This document shows positions 44,761 to 56,400 of a stretch of DNA of 61,742 bases, piece after piece. A program made the translations under genes and the position numbers. Origin of the DNA: Aplysia californica (lineage: Eukaryota > Mollusca > Gastropoda > Aplysiida > Aplysiidae); assembly GCF_000002075.1 (NCBI RefSeq), contig NW_004798067.1, positions 173,110 to 234,851 on the forward strand. The letters run 5' to 3'. The number at the start of each line of letters is the position of its first letter. Position 1 is the first letter of the stretch. The notes beneath the pieces were generated by a model. The model made no database searches. It worked only from the letters and a program-made list of their open reading frames with translations, and had not been told where the DNA came from.

Positions 44761-44790
44761 GGGGGGGGGGGGGGGGGGGGGGGCGGGGGG
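44761..44790 (+). repeat. Poly(G) tract, 22 G then CGGGGGG
   Basis: Longest G run in the window, outside recognised genes. Confidence 0.95.
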
Positions 44791-45161
44791 AGCAAGGTGT
44801 CTGTAGAAAAATATGAAAGTAAAGATAAAACTACCCGATTCTTTCTTTTACATTTTTTGCATAGATGTCCCATACTTTTTTTCTGAAATGCCAAACTCAG
44901 AAATTACTCCAGATTTGATAAAGAGCAGGTATGAAAGAGCCTGAGAAAATGAAGCAAAGTGAGAGAATGAAAAAAAGAGATTGAGGGATTTGGAAATTTG
45001 AGAGGTTACCTTGGTTCCATGCCATAGACATTGTGTTACATTGTATAATATAAGTACATAATTTATACATGTGGACTAATTCACTGTTGAAGCCAATTCA
45101 TGACAACTTTGAAAGTTGGGAAGTATGCTGTAGGGACATGCTTACCTTGCATGATTGCATA

Positions 45162-45354
45162 CAGTGCAGCCTCTCTCTCTATAACGACATTGTCGGGACC
45201 AGAAAAAAATGTCGTTATAGAGAGTTGTCGTTATAGAGAGGCAACCAAAAATTACTAGTGATATATATAAGGAAAAAATAGGGACCTGGGCACCATGTCG
45301 CTATACAGAGGATGTCGTTTTTATATCAAAGGTCATTATAGAGAGGCTGCACTG
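45162..45354 (+). mobile_element. pogo/Tigger-like MITE, family P2, copy 2
   Basis: Starts cagtgcagcctctctctcta and ends with the inverse (ttatagagaggctgcactg), TA on both sides, 193 bp. The ttatagagag/gtcgttatag interior is typical of pogo/Tigger-type ends. Confidence 0.85.
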
Positions 45355-45371
45355 TATTAGAAAGCACATAT

Positions 45372-45532
45372 AGTATATAACACAAATCTGTCGAACACAG
45401 AATACTCGAAATCACGCATCCATCAAACTGTGCCTGTGGTTCCGTTTTTTATCTTTTTCTTTATCTTTGTAAGATGTCCCTTGAACTACTGATCCCTGGA
45501 ACTACCAAAGCCGTCCTTTCCGTGTTATACTG
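45372..45532 (-). mobile_element. pogo/Tigger-like MITE, family P1, copy 4 (reverse)
   Basis: Right border ccgtgttatactg followed by TA. The interior in reverse matches P1 (ctttgtaagatgtcccttga in forward text). The left border is eroded. Confidence 0.75.
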
Positions 45533-45632
45533 TATTTTGTTTTGTGATTTCACCAACATTCTACTGTGATGATCTGATTACTCCTATTGAACTTGTGCCA
45601 AAATCAAGTCACACGCCATGGCATTCCTTGCA

Positions 45633-45762
45633 CAGTCAAACCTGTCTAAGATAATCGTCCCTTGTAGAGGAGAAAAGTGTTTGTCTTAGACAGGGTCATT
45701 ATAATATAATATAGAGAAAAACCTACAAACGGGGATTGAAAGGTGGTCATTTGTACAGGTGA
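45633..45762 (+). mobile_element. pogo/Tigger-like MITE, family P3, interrupted by a SINE
   Basis: Starts cagtcaaacctgtctaagat and runs through gtcttagacagggtcattat to gaaaggtggtcatttgtaca. An S1 SINE follows directly, and the expected right terminus is not seen. Confidence 0.65.
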
Positions 45763-46090
45763 TAAAGGCTAGGCTACCGGACTCATAATTGGTTGCGGGT
45801 TCAGGGGTTCGAGCCGCGGGCCAGACGTTATGTCCTTGGGAAATTCGCTTCACACGAATTTTCCTCACTTCACCAAGGTGGAAATGGGTCCCCGGCCATA
45901 GACAGCGAAAGATCTTGTCAGTATGTTAGTGTTAGTGTTTTAGTACCTTTAAATGGCTGCTTGCACTGTATGCTTCCCAAGAAGTTTCAGAATGCTCTCA
46001 GGTCTGCTGGGGTAATAATATAGATTGTGAAGCGCATAGAGCTTGCTGTTTTGTAGTGATTTGTGCTATACAAATACTATCAATTATTAT
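45763..46090 (+). mobile_element. tRNA-derived SINE, family S1, copy 3
   Basis: aggctaggctaccggactca and ggttcaggggttcgagccgc mark the tRNA-like head. The body gacagcgaaagatcttgtca and tail gctatacaaatactat follow. It appears inserted next to or into a P3 MITE. Confidence 0.8.
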
Positions 46091-46283
46091 TTTCTTGGAC
46101 AGCTGGAAGTTAGAACAGGCAAAGACTGCATGTCATAAGCTGGTATAAATGTGCCTACAAGTTTCATAATTATAACACAGAAATGATTACAGCCTGAGTT
46201 GGGGAAGGATATTAAATAAAGAAGTCTTTTGGATTGATTGAAAACCAGGATGTATAGTACATGACTTGAGCTTAATATGTGTC

Positions 46284-46704
46284 ACAATGCGGTGGAATCA
46301 GGCTCTCGTCAGTTTTTAGACGTGTGAAGTTGTTGGTATCGTCTTAAAGCATGTTCATTTGTTTATCTTTCAATGAAAAAAAAACAACCATCCATCTATC
46401 TTGAATAAAAGTCGAGATATTTGAGATTGAAGGAGGGGGAGGTCACCTGGGTTCAGTGGTCAAATCAGCAAGAAAATGGCAGCCAAAGTTTGGTGACTTC
46501 CAAAGCTTGAAAATTTACCTTTTTCGTGTCTTTGATCAACTTTTTGTCTGTAAAATCCACGTAGAAATTTGTTTTTTAAATGGACAGACACAAAAGGTGT
46601 TGAGCCAAAAAATAGAAATTCGATAGAAATTGCCCAACAGCCAGAAGAATGCTGGTTTCTTTGATTTCCATTTTGACGAGTGCCCGATTTCACTACGATG
46701 CCTC
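46284..46704 (+). mobile_element. MITE family M5, copy 3
   Basis: acaatgcggtggaatcaggc at the left and gcccgatttcactacgatgc-ctc at the right are imperfect inverses. This about 420-bp copy is among the best preserved. Confidence 0.8.
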
Positions 46705-49190
46705 TCATATTGTGGGCGGTTGATTATTTGGACCTTACTTTTCCTAGACAGAGGCAATGTGGATGATGCAGCACTTTGTTTATACCCTGACTTTAGGCTT
46801 TAAGGGTTTCTCTGTGGGTCTTTGAGTTGAGAGAGAAATGGAAGCTGGACTTCCTGAGTCTTCACAGTTCTATGTATTTTGACATTACGCGTAATACTTA
46901 AATTACTTATACATGTTCAAAGCGATGGCTTTCTAGAACTATTCAAATAAGATATATTATGCACTAAAAGTGGGGAAAGGTCGGAGAAGGGCAGAAGTTA
47001 TGTTTTATAGTTGTGATGAAAGATTTCGTTAGGTTTGTGGCAATCCACATCAGGGCTAAAATAAGAACTGAATAAGCTTTACAAATAAATATACTGGCCT
47101 TTATCCTTTTTGTCTGTGTGAATTTTAATTAATTAATTATGAAAACTTATGGAGAAGGATTATCCAATTTCTTTGCTCATTCAATGTCTTTCATAATACA
47201 TACATGTACATTGGTTTTGTAGCTATTCATGCAACTATTTATTACTTGTTTTTTGCTTCTCTGTTGGTCTCGCTCATGTTGTCTCATTTTGGTCTTTCAT
47301 CAAGAAGTTGTTGCAGAATGTGATATATGTCTGTTTAATTAATCTATCAACGTTGCAAATCACAGATCAGTGTATTTTTTAAAATATTTATTTCACCACA
47401 ATGACATTATGTACTGCACCCTGAGAAGACAACAAAACAGAAAAGAATCGACAATCCTTTTGACTGGGAACAGACGTAAGCAGAGACAGATGGAGAAAAC
47501 TTAATGTTGAAGGTTTGGTTTGGAAGCAAAAAATAATTAATGCATATATATATATATGTGTACGAAGTTGTTAATTAAGAGGTCCAATATCCTCAAAAAT
47601 CAAATTATTCCCCTTTCCTTGTCTTTTTTCTCCAATAGCCTTCTAGCAAAACAGTTCCTTTTAATTATTTTTCACCAGGGTCTGTTGTGTAATGGTTAGG
47701 AGCTTCGCTGTTGCATGTAGGAGACCCGAGTTCGATTCCCAAGTGGGGAAACATTTTTATAGAGTGTCTCAGTTTTTCTGCTGGGATGTTTTATATCCCT
47801 CTCAGCCTGGGATGGCCCTGACAGATCTAAATTGTGTTGATGGGGGTGTGAAAAACACCCACATTTTTAAACAAAACATGTAGATACATATGTTTAAAAG
47901 ATTATTTTTCATTCAAGTTTGCCTTTTTCTCCTTTTTCTTATAAATTTATGTTTGCTCTTTTCCCTTTTTCTTATAAATTTAAGTTTGCTTATTTTCACC
48001 TTTTTCTTAATATAGATTTAAGTTTGCAGTAGGAGGCAACATAGTTAGAATTCATGTCTTACTCCAACAACATTGGTCAAGGTCTGCTTAGTCTTTTGTA
48101 TTGTATAAAATACAACAATTGTCATATCTAGCTTTGAGACACCTCACGCCAGTGGTTCGCCCGTGATAATGTTTATAAGCAAGTCCCAGTCCTTACCACA
48201 ACATGTACATATCTTTCTTTTTAACTTAATGCCTCACAGTGTCATTAGAATACTTTTTAATCTCATATTTTTCTTTCTTTTTTAAAAACTTATAGCGTTG
48301 CAAGTTTTCACAAAGCAGTGGAAAAATATATTTAATTTTGTATAAAAGTTCACAGTGAGTCCTAACTGTGGTATAACTCTTCAAAGTCAGGGGGCCCTTG
48401 GCTGATGTACCACAAGGTATAAGATTATTTTCAAAAGGCTTGACTGGTTTATATGACACATTCTTAATTTGTACAAGTAGAACTTACAAAATAAGCCTAC
48501 TGATTGACACTCGACAAACATTAAGAAGATCCAAAGTGTCTTTTCTTCATCATCTTACAAAATGAGTCAAACAGGCAACTAAGAAAGTAGACTCTTCCGA
48601 ACAGCTTGATATTTGTCACCAAGATGCCAAACGATATCTGTCAGGTGAACGAGCTCTTTACTCCTGGACATTTTCAACTAGAAGAGTTCCACTGGCGGAT
48701 AATAAGAATAGATGGACAATGACATCGCATCACTCAAAGTTTCACAGAATGAAAGATCAGTTCTTTATAAACAAACTTTAAAATTCTTCAAAATCAGGAA
48801 AATTTTACATTTACACGACATGCACTACGATTTACAAATACACACTGATTGAATGCCTGACTGGTATATGTAGTGCATATATATACTCAGAACATTTTTT
48901 GTTGTTGCTAGTTACCATGATTTTACATTGCAAATGATCTACACCTGTACTTTCAGTCAAAGAGTTGACATTCCATGCTGTGCCAATCATATAGAAATAA
49001 ATTTTATTTACATTTACCGTAGTTTGTTACGTATTTTAATATAGAATAAAATCATTCTTTTTACAACAATTTGTTTTGTTTACTCTTTTCTTTGATCATT
49101 TTTGTGTGCGTACCTGAATTTTACTTTCCTCTGAAGTAGGTCTTGTCTAAAATAAGTGAATACTGTTCTCATTTTGTCTGAGGTGTATCA
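46705..49190. other. Gene-free interval apart from one SINE
   Basis: Short unsupported frames only. An S2 SINE lies at 47684-47880. The remainder is AT-rich with no recognised feature. Confidence 0.4.
47684..47880 (+). mobile_element. tRNA-derived SINE, family S2, copy 2
   Basis: Head tgtgtaatggttaggagctt (A box) and cccgagttcgattcccaagt (B box), then tttttctgctgggatgtttt and ccctctcagcctgggatggc, shared with 13495-13660 in reverse. Confidence 0.75.
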
Positions 49191-49194
49191 CCCA

Positions 49195-49400
49195 GGAACA
49201 ACATCGGGGGAACTGCTGCTTTTTCTTTCCTCATCCTTACTATTGTCATTTTTTCTTTACTTCTTTTGTATATTTGTCACTCTCTTGTGAACTTCTATTT
49301 CCGGGGTGCCATGATAGTCGAAGCAGACTTTGTGCTGTTGAGGCTAGAGATATGACCTTTCGCTGTTGCAAGCGCCATAAAACCCTACTAAAACTAAAAA
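49195..49400 (+). repeat. Interspersed repeat R1-related, copy 5
   Basis: gtcactctcttgtgaacttc, gatagtcgaagcagactttg and gttgcaagcgccataaaacc follow the R1 order, with divergence. Confidence 0.6.
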
Positions 49401-49649
49401 AAGAAAACACCAGTTAAGTATTTCAGCATGACTGATTTATTTATTCAAGGCACACAAATTTGTTACACACCACAAACACTCGCATTCAGAGTGAAAAACC
49501 AAGGCAGCAGGGGACACAAGAATGCCATTGTATTGACTGATGGAAGGGTTTCTTCTCTTATGAATAACCCGTCAGTTTTCAATGTCCGCCTTCATGCTTG
49601 TCAAAAAGCTAAGCTGGAATTAATAAAACCTTAAATTATGAGAGGTATT

Positions 49650-49896
49650 ATTAAATTAGTGTTTGGGACACCTAAAGAGACGTAACAGTCTAGAATATCT
49701 AGCTCTCACTGGCAAAATTGAAGGCAAACGAGGCAGGGGTAGGCCCAAAGCAACCTTCTTACGGAACCTAAACAAATGGGTAACAGGGAAAGATCAGGGA
49801 AACATAGCTTTTTTAAGAGCATCCGAGCAAAGGAATGAATGGAGAACCATGATCACCGATGTATGCCACAGATCTGGTAGTGGTAGATACATTTAA
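49650..49896 (+). mobile_element. LINE ORF2 C-terminal fragment
   Basis: Encodes RRNSLEYLALTGKIEGKRG, then GRGRPKATFLRNLNKW, then RNEWRTMITDVCHRSGSG and a stop. This basic GKRxRGRP tail with a closing cysteine/histidine motif is characteristic of non-LTR retrotransposon ORF2 proteins; the RTE or Jockey clade is not decided. The rest of the reverse transcriptase is absent upstream, so the copy is 5'-truncated. Confidence 0.7.
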
Positions 49897-50273
49897 GGTC
49901 ATGCAGAATAGACACAAAAGGAAATATGACAATGGCAGAAAAGAAAAGAAAAAACAAAAGCCAGTCAGATCCTTCGGAAGAACTCGCTTTCTCTTAAGAA
50001 TAATTTAGAGAATTTACAGATTTTCTTGACTTAGTTACACAACACCTGTGTGCAAAATAGTCCAGTTAAACTAATGTTTTACTGTTAATATGCACAGGTG
50101 TATATAAGGTGCTTGTAAATAAACGTTAATTCATCTGTACTTAGTTCACAACTCAACGTTCTGTCAAGTCTCTACAGTACAAAGACAAACAGCTCATATC
50201 ATAAAGCTGTCTTTTGATTCTACGCCATAAAATGAACAAAACATAGGTGTTGGTGCCAACGAAAGCATACATC

Positions 50274-50279
50274 TTTATT
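50274..50279 (-). terminator. Candidate COQ3 polyadenylation signal (AATAAA on minus strand)
   Basis: Canonical hexamer 150 bases beyond the COQ3 stop on the minus strand, the nearest clear one. Confidence 0.5.
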
Positions 50280-50429
50280 TGAGTGACAATGTAATATTGT
50301 ATGTTATAAATCTATACATACCACATTGCAAATCAAATTTTTGCAAGGGCAACCAAAGCGAAATAGAACATTTTTGTCATCTTCAAAAACCTTGCCCTGA
50401 AATCCTATTTTCTGACAAAAATACAAACA

Positions 50430-53400
50430 TTAATCTTTTTGAGGAGCTGGCTCTGAGGCAGATTCTGTCTCGGTTGTCCAAACATTTTCCTCCAGAGCCT
50501 CAACCGCCGGCGCCCGTACGGCATGGAGGGCGTAGTTGATGCTCGTGTCCTTGGACCAGGACCACCTCTTGCTGAAGGGGTTGTACCACATGCCGTGGAC
50601 CAGTCTTGTGGAGAAGTTGTCTGAAATAGTTCAACGATACAACGTAAATGAGGGGAAAAATTACTACAACCGCAAAATAAATGCGATTTAGTGTTGGAGA
50701 AAATCAAAATAATATCAGATAGATAACAATAACAATAATAATAATAATAATAATAATAATAGGCTAATAATAAGAAATTGCATATATAATAGCACTCTAC
50801 CCCATACTAGTATAAGCTCTGAGCGTTTTACACCAATCACATGATCATTGAGCAATTCACACAAGAGAAAATATTTCACAGAAACAAGAAAAACCAGTTC
50901 AACCTCATAAAGAAAAACTTTCACAACCATGCATTAATTATACGAAAGATGACAAAAAAAGAAAGAAAAAAGTCATAACAGCGATGTCCCCCAAACTCAC
51001 ACCATGTTGCTGACAATAGTTGCAGCTCAAGTGAGTACAATGTCTGCCACATTTCTCCAGGAATGGGGTAGGACAATGGTAACTCTAAAACAGAAAGTGA
51101 CGGAGCAGACCACACTAGAAAACCAAGAGAGAGAGAGACAGAGAGGCGTGGAAGGGAAAGGGAGGGAGGGAGAGAGAGAGAGAGATAGAGAGAGAGAGTG
51201 AGTGAAAGAAAGAGAGAGAGAGAGAGACTGACAGAGAGAGACAGACAGAAAGGAAGAGAGAGAGAGAAAGTGAGAGAAAGGGAGAAAGAGAGAGAGAAAG
51301 AGTCAGAGAGAGACACACTTCTCTTGTAACTATTCAAAACAAGTATTTAAAGAAGAATAAGTTAACCCATTCCTTTCAAATAAGAGATTTTTTTTAAATG
51401 ACCAGAGTTCCGACTTACCTTATTTCAAATTAAGGAGAAACCATTTTCAAAGAGGAACAAACATTTTTTGTCAAACCTCAAACCTTTGAATTCCAGTAAT
51501 CTGTCCAAGCAACAATGCTGTAACTACTGGTACGGCAAAACTTCAAGGAAAAAATAGACTACACAGACAAATGCACAAGTTGACACAAATGAGCTAAAGC
51601 ATGCAAGTAACAAACAAAACATTATTCACATAAAACCATCTTTAAATTCCTCCAACTGACATTCACTGATTCCTATGTAAAAGTGAAAACAAAAAAAGAC
51701 ACTGAGAAAAAAAACCCAACAAAAAAGCAGCAAAAAAATGAATGGCTGGGCGCAAGACTCCGACAAATGCCAAATGTTTGTACCCAGCCATCGAAATGTA
51801 CCCTGGTAGAATAATATTATCCATATGCCGTTCAAATGTACTCAGCTAAGAAAGTAAAATTTATCAAAAGAGAGAAAAATTGCTTAAATTTTTTAACAAT
51901 TGTGCCTATATTATGTATTTTTAGTTGCTTTTTTTTTTTTCTCAACATTTTGAAGTCCAATTTCGACAAAATATTTCTTGCTCACATGCAACTGATAAAA
52001 TAGATTAACCTCATCCGTACGTCATGTTTTACTATCGTATCCATACGACGTGGGGAACTCTGTGCCACCACTTTCCAAAGGGGAAATGTACTCGTTATTC
52101 CTATTCATACACTTTGCATAGCAGTCTGTCAAAATGATTTTTTGAGAAATACTGAAAGTTTCAAAGAGATATCGCACTAGAAGTATTCTCAAATGTGAAA
52201 AATACAACCCCGGAGGTACAAATTGACCCCAGGGCGTACAGATAGGGTTAAGAAACTGCAGGTTTTTTTTAAATTTCCAAATGTTGGGCTCAGTACATCT
52301 GAACAGCTGGCCGGTCATGTAAATAAAATCCGGACGATTTTCAAAAATCCGTAATAGAGGATTTATCCAGAATATTGGCACCTCTGACTAGAAAATTGAT
52401 GGCTGGGAGCAAGACTACAACAAATGTCAGACTGTGTAAGGGCGTTTGTCAGAGTCTTTTGTTTGATTCTTTTTTCGTAAGGGTTTTGTTTTTTTTGTAA
52501 GAGTTTTTTTTTTCTTTTTACAGCACTCGCAACTGCAAAAGGTCAAATGAGCCCCGGGGACACATTAACCATTTTCAGTTTGGTAGGAATTAAATTTGAA
52601 TTTTGCACGAGTGGTGACTGAAGCCTACTCTTATCTTTGGTGTGCACAACTTGCTCACCAGACCTCTGAGATTTTTTGCCCTTTTTCGAGAAGGCTACCT
52701 TCCCTAAGATCAGGGGTGTGGTTGAAAGACAGCAGTAAGAAGGAGCCAAGGAATAGCAGTAGAAAGAGTCAGGAGCCCAGAGGAGGGGGAAAAGGAGGTG
52801 ATGGGGTGGGGGCAGAAATTGGAGACGAAAGCAGACGACAGAACATGGTTAGAGAGCAGGAAAGGAGGTGAAAGGAGAAAATTTTAGAGAATAAAATTTT
52901 CCCTCGCTGTCAGGTTTCGAACCCGGGACTAATCGAATGAGAGGCAAACAACTTAACTCCTGGACTATGAGAGTCTCTGTCAGAGTCTTGCATCCAGTCA
53001 TGGATATGCATACAGCTAAACTAACGACAACTGGACCTACTTTTTTCCAGCATGTACTGAAGGTCGAGCGGTGCGATAAACTTGTCCCAGTCGTGTGTGC
53101 CGGGAGAGACCAGCTTCAGCATCTGCTCCGCCACCACGATACCCAGCGCGTAGGACACGGCTGTCTTGTTCAGCGTTGTGAAGAAAACAGAACCTCCAGG
53201 CTGAGGGAATAAATATGGCATATATACTATAATGCAATTCAACATCCACCTGTTTATTATATAACATCATACATTGCAAGACACAATGCATATAATTTTA
53301 CATAGAGGGGAATCCTTGAAAACACAAGGAGCAGACCAAAAAAATCCCTTTCTAAAAAACAACAGTACATGCTGCCTTTGAGTTTAGTATTCACAAATTT

Positions 53401-56400
53401 TTTTTTCAAAGATGAAATAAAACTTGATTTTGTACAAAAGCAAAGGTGTCTGCAGAGGACAACCAGTAGTTTCTAGGGCAGAAGATATTCGGAGACGTCA
53501 CCGCCAAGCACCCAGGAACTATTTGGAGACGCACTCCCGCACACTGATGCACTATTTTGGAGGGGTCAAACAGTGTATTATCTGCTGCAGATCACACACA
53601 TATAGCCACTAAAACTGTTGTAAATAAATTATTTTCAAGAAAATTTCAAACTTAACTGCAAAATATCAAATTATGGGTTAAAACAAGCATGCCCCTCCAC
53701 AACCCCACCAGACTCTTTTACTTGGTCTAGAAGCATAAAGCATTTTGATTGGTCTATCTCTGTCGGAGAGGTCTCCGGATAGATACTGCCAGTTTCTAGC
53801 CAACAAATAAGAGGACTCTTTAATTTGATTCTGTCAGGAAGTCAATTTGCGTGTGTCATGACGCTGTGGAATCAACCGCTCATCAATTTGTGTGGAAATG
53901 GAATGGAGTTATTGGTATCATCTTGTTCATTTGTCTTGCTTCTGATGGAAGCAATTCTCATCTATCTTGAATAGAAGTCGAGATTTGCAATTGAAAGAGG
54001 TAAAATTGGCAACAAAATAGCCGTCAAAGTTTGGAGATTTCTACAACTCAAGAGTGCTTGGAAATAGAAAATTTACAATTTCTGTGTCTTTAATACGTTT
54101 CTCAGTAAAATCCTCATAGAAATGTTTTTACATGGACAGATGAAGTTTCGAACCAAAAAACAAAAATGTTATTAAAATTGCCAAATCGGCGGAAAAAACA
54201 GGTTTCTTCAATTTAATTATATTGACGAGCGCCTGATCTCATAACGATGCCTCACATCATTCATACGGCGGCAAAGGAATCTGCAATGCATGATCTTACA
54301 TGGGAATATACGTTTTCAAAGGTAAATAAATGCATTAAAATTTCATTAGGACATATAAGAGATTAAAGTAGCATTTCCCTCAAGAAAATGATCAACCTTT
54401 ATATATCATTCAGATGATTAGCTCTAATCATTAATAAATTCACAACTGATAATACTCACCCTAACAAGCTTACAAGCGGAAGACACAAACATGTTTGCGT
54501 CTGCTACATGCTCTAGGACTTCTGAAGCAACAACAGCATCAAATTTTCCAGCCTGCGTTTCTGCGATATCCTCTACTGTTGTATGTATGTACTTGATGTT
54601 GTCTCGAATCGCTGGGTCGTGTAAGAGATGGGCTTGTGCAATCTTGATGTTCTCCTCTGAGGCTTCCACTCCAATCACAGACGCCCCTAACCGCGCCAAA
54701 GGCTGGAAACAAAACCAAACAAATGGGAATTTTACTTTTCTGAAAGACAAAATTCAAAGAGCTTTGGGTGGAGACCTCTGTAGAAGTGAAAGGAAAGAGA
54801 AAATATTTTAAGACAGAGAAAATCCCAAGGACATATAAATAGGCCTGGCCATTCAAGCATCTTTCATGAGCAGGCCAATATCGATAAAAAGATAATTCTA
54901 ATTATAGGGACTTATGCAATTGAGAGCGCTGTAAAACTCTAACTAAACCAAACTTATCATACGGACTATCTTGTGGGGCTGAGAGTGAGTGAGACAACTT
55001 TGAGTAATCTTTTCTGTTGATGTTTTTCTGAAACTCTTCTCGTCTGTGCATGTCTCTACTTTTCCTATTATTGTAATGCACATTGAGCATCTTGTTCAGA
55101 TAAAAATAGTATAAATGCAATTTATAATTATTATATATTGGTGCCTGTTTAGTTGAAGGTCTAATATTTCTGGTTTAAATGATGGTCTACAACCAGATAG
55201 GTCTGATAACTGGTTTAGTTGAAGGTCCAATGGGCCACGGACTTGTGACAAGAATCAGTTTACAAATTCCCGCTAAACAGATACAGGCCTGACACTTTCA
55301 TTTGTCAATATTAAAAATGTTTTGGTGGTAGCAGTTTGACGTTGAAGGGGGCCAATACCCCCCCCCGATTTCTTGAAAATAGTCTCGTCTGGTCACATAC
55401 TGTCACAACTTACTGGACAATCACAATCTTTACCACCCCAAAATTCTTTGATCTAAACAACACCACAAAATGAAGCAATCCACCCATCCACCAACCCACA
55501 CGCTACAACTGTAACGTTACCACCTCTGGTCTAAATGCCCCTCGTGCTGCTGTTACCGTGGCCAATAAGGCGGTACTTATGCTACGCTAGAGCACGGTAG
55601 TAGAACATTACCGATTGAGCTGGGTGGGACCTATCTATGGTAGACCACTGTAGATGGGTAGACCTTCAACTAAACCAGCACCAAGATATACCTTGTAGCT
55701 AACTCTAACCCAGTGTTCCAAAAAGGTGGGGTCCATTAAATTAGCATCATCCGCTCGGTACAGTTCAGTTATGTCGGTTTGGAGCTAGCCAGGTTGTTCA
55801 CCACGGGAGAGACAAAACCAACAAAACCAACGATGACTTTCAATAACAAACGCGTTTGTTCTCAAGGCCGTGTTTTAGGAGATTGGTTCGGGCAGTTGGT
55901 CTATTTATAGGGTGCACTGAAGCCATCAGAAGCCAAACCCAACCGAACCAAATTCTCCACGGGGCACAGCCAATAAAATCATGTACTTAAAAATATCAAG
56001 GACAGATGAGCCTAAAAAATACAATCCTTCAAGTCTATATTTTATCAGTACTGAACATCATTATATTCAATTCATACATTATTATACATAAATAAATATC
56101 CTTCCAAAGACACTTTCAATGATAACCTCACCTCAGACAAAATTCCTCCACCGCTCCCAACATCTAGTACCCAGAATCCCTCGAGGGGTTTGTCTGCCCT
56201 GTACTGATCGATTGTCTTCTGAGACATCATGGCGTCTCGTATCAGAGGTATTCTTAATTCATTCAGAGAATGCAAGGCTTCAAATTCTCCTCCTTCATCC
56301 CACCACAATGAAGAAAGCGCAGAAAAATGACTGATCTCCTGCTCATCAATTGTAGATTGCGCTTTTGGTCGCTGGAATTTCTTAGCCTTTTCTTCTGAGC

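Noticed and set aside
51115-51337. 138-codon Ser/Leu-rich minus-strand frame
   Set aside because: Antisense of a GA-rich tract.
54491-54811. 106-codon plus-strand frame
   Set aside because: Antisense of COQ3 exon 3, whose methyltransferase motifs are clear.
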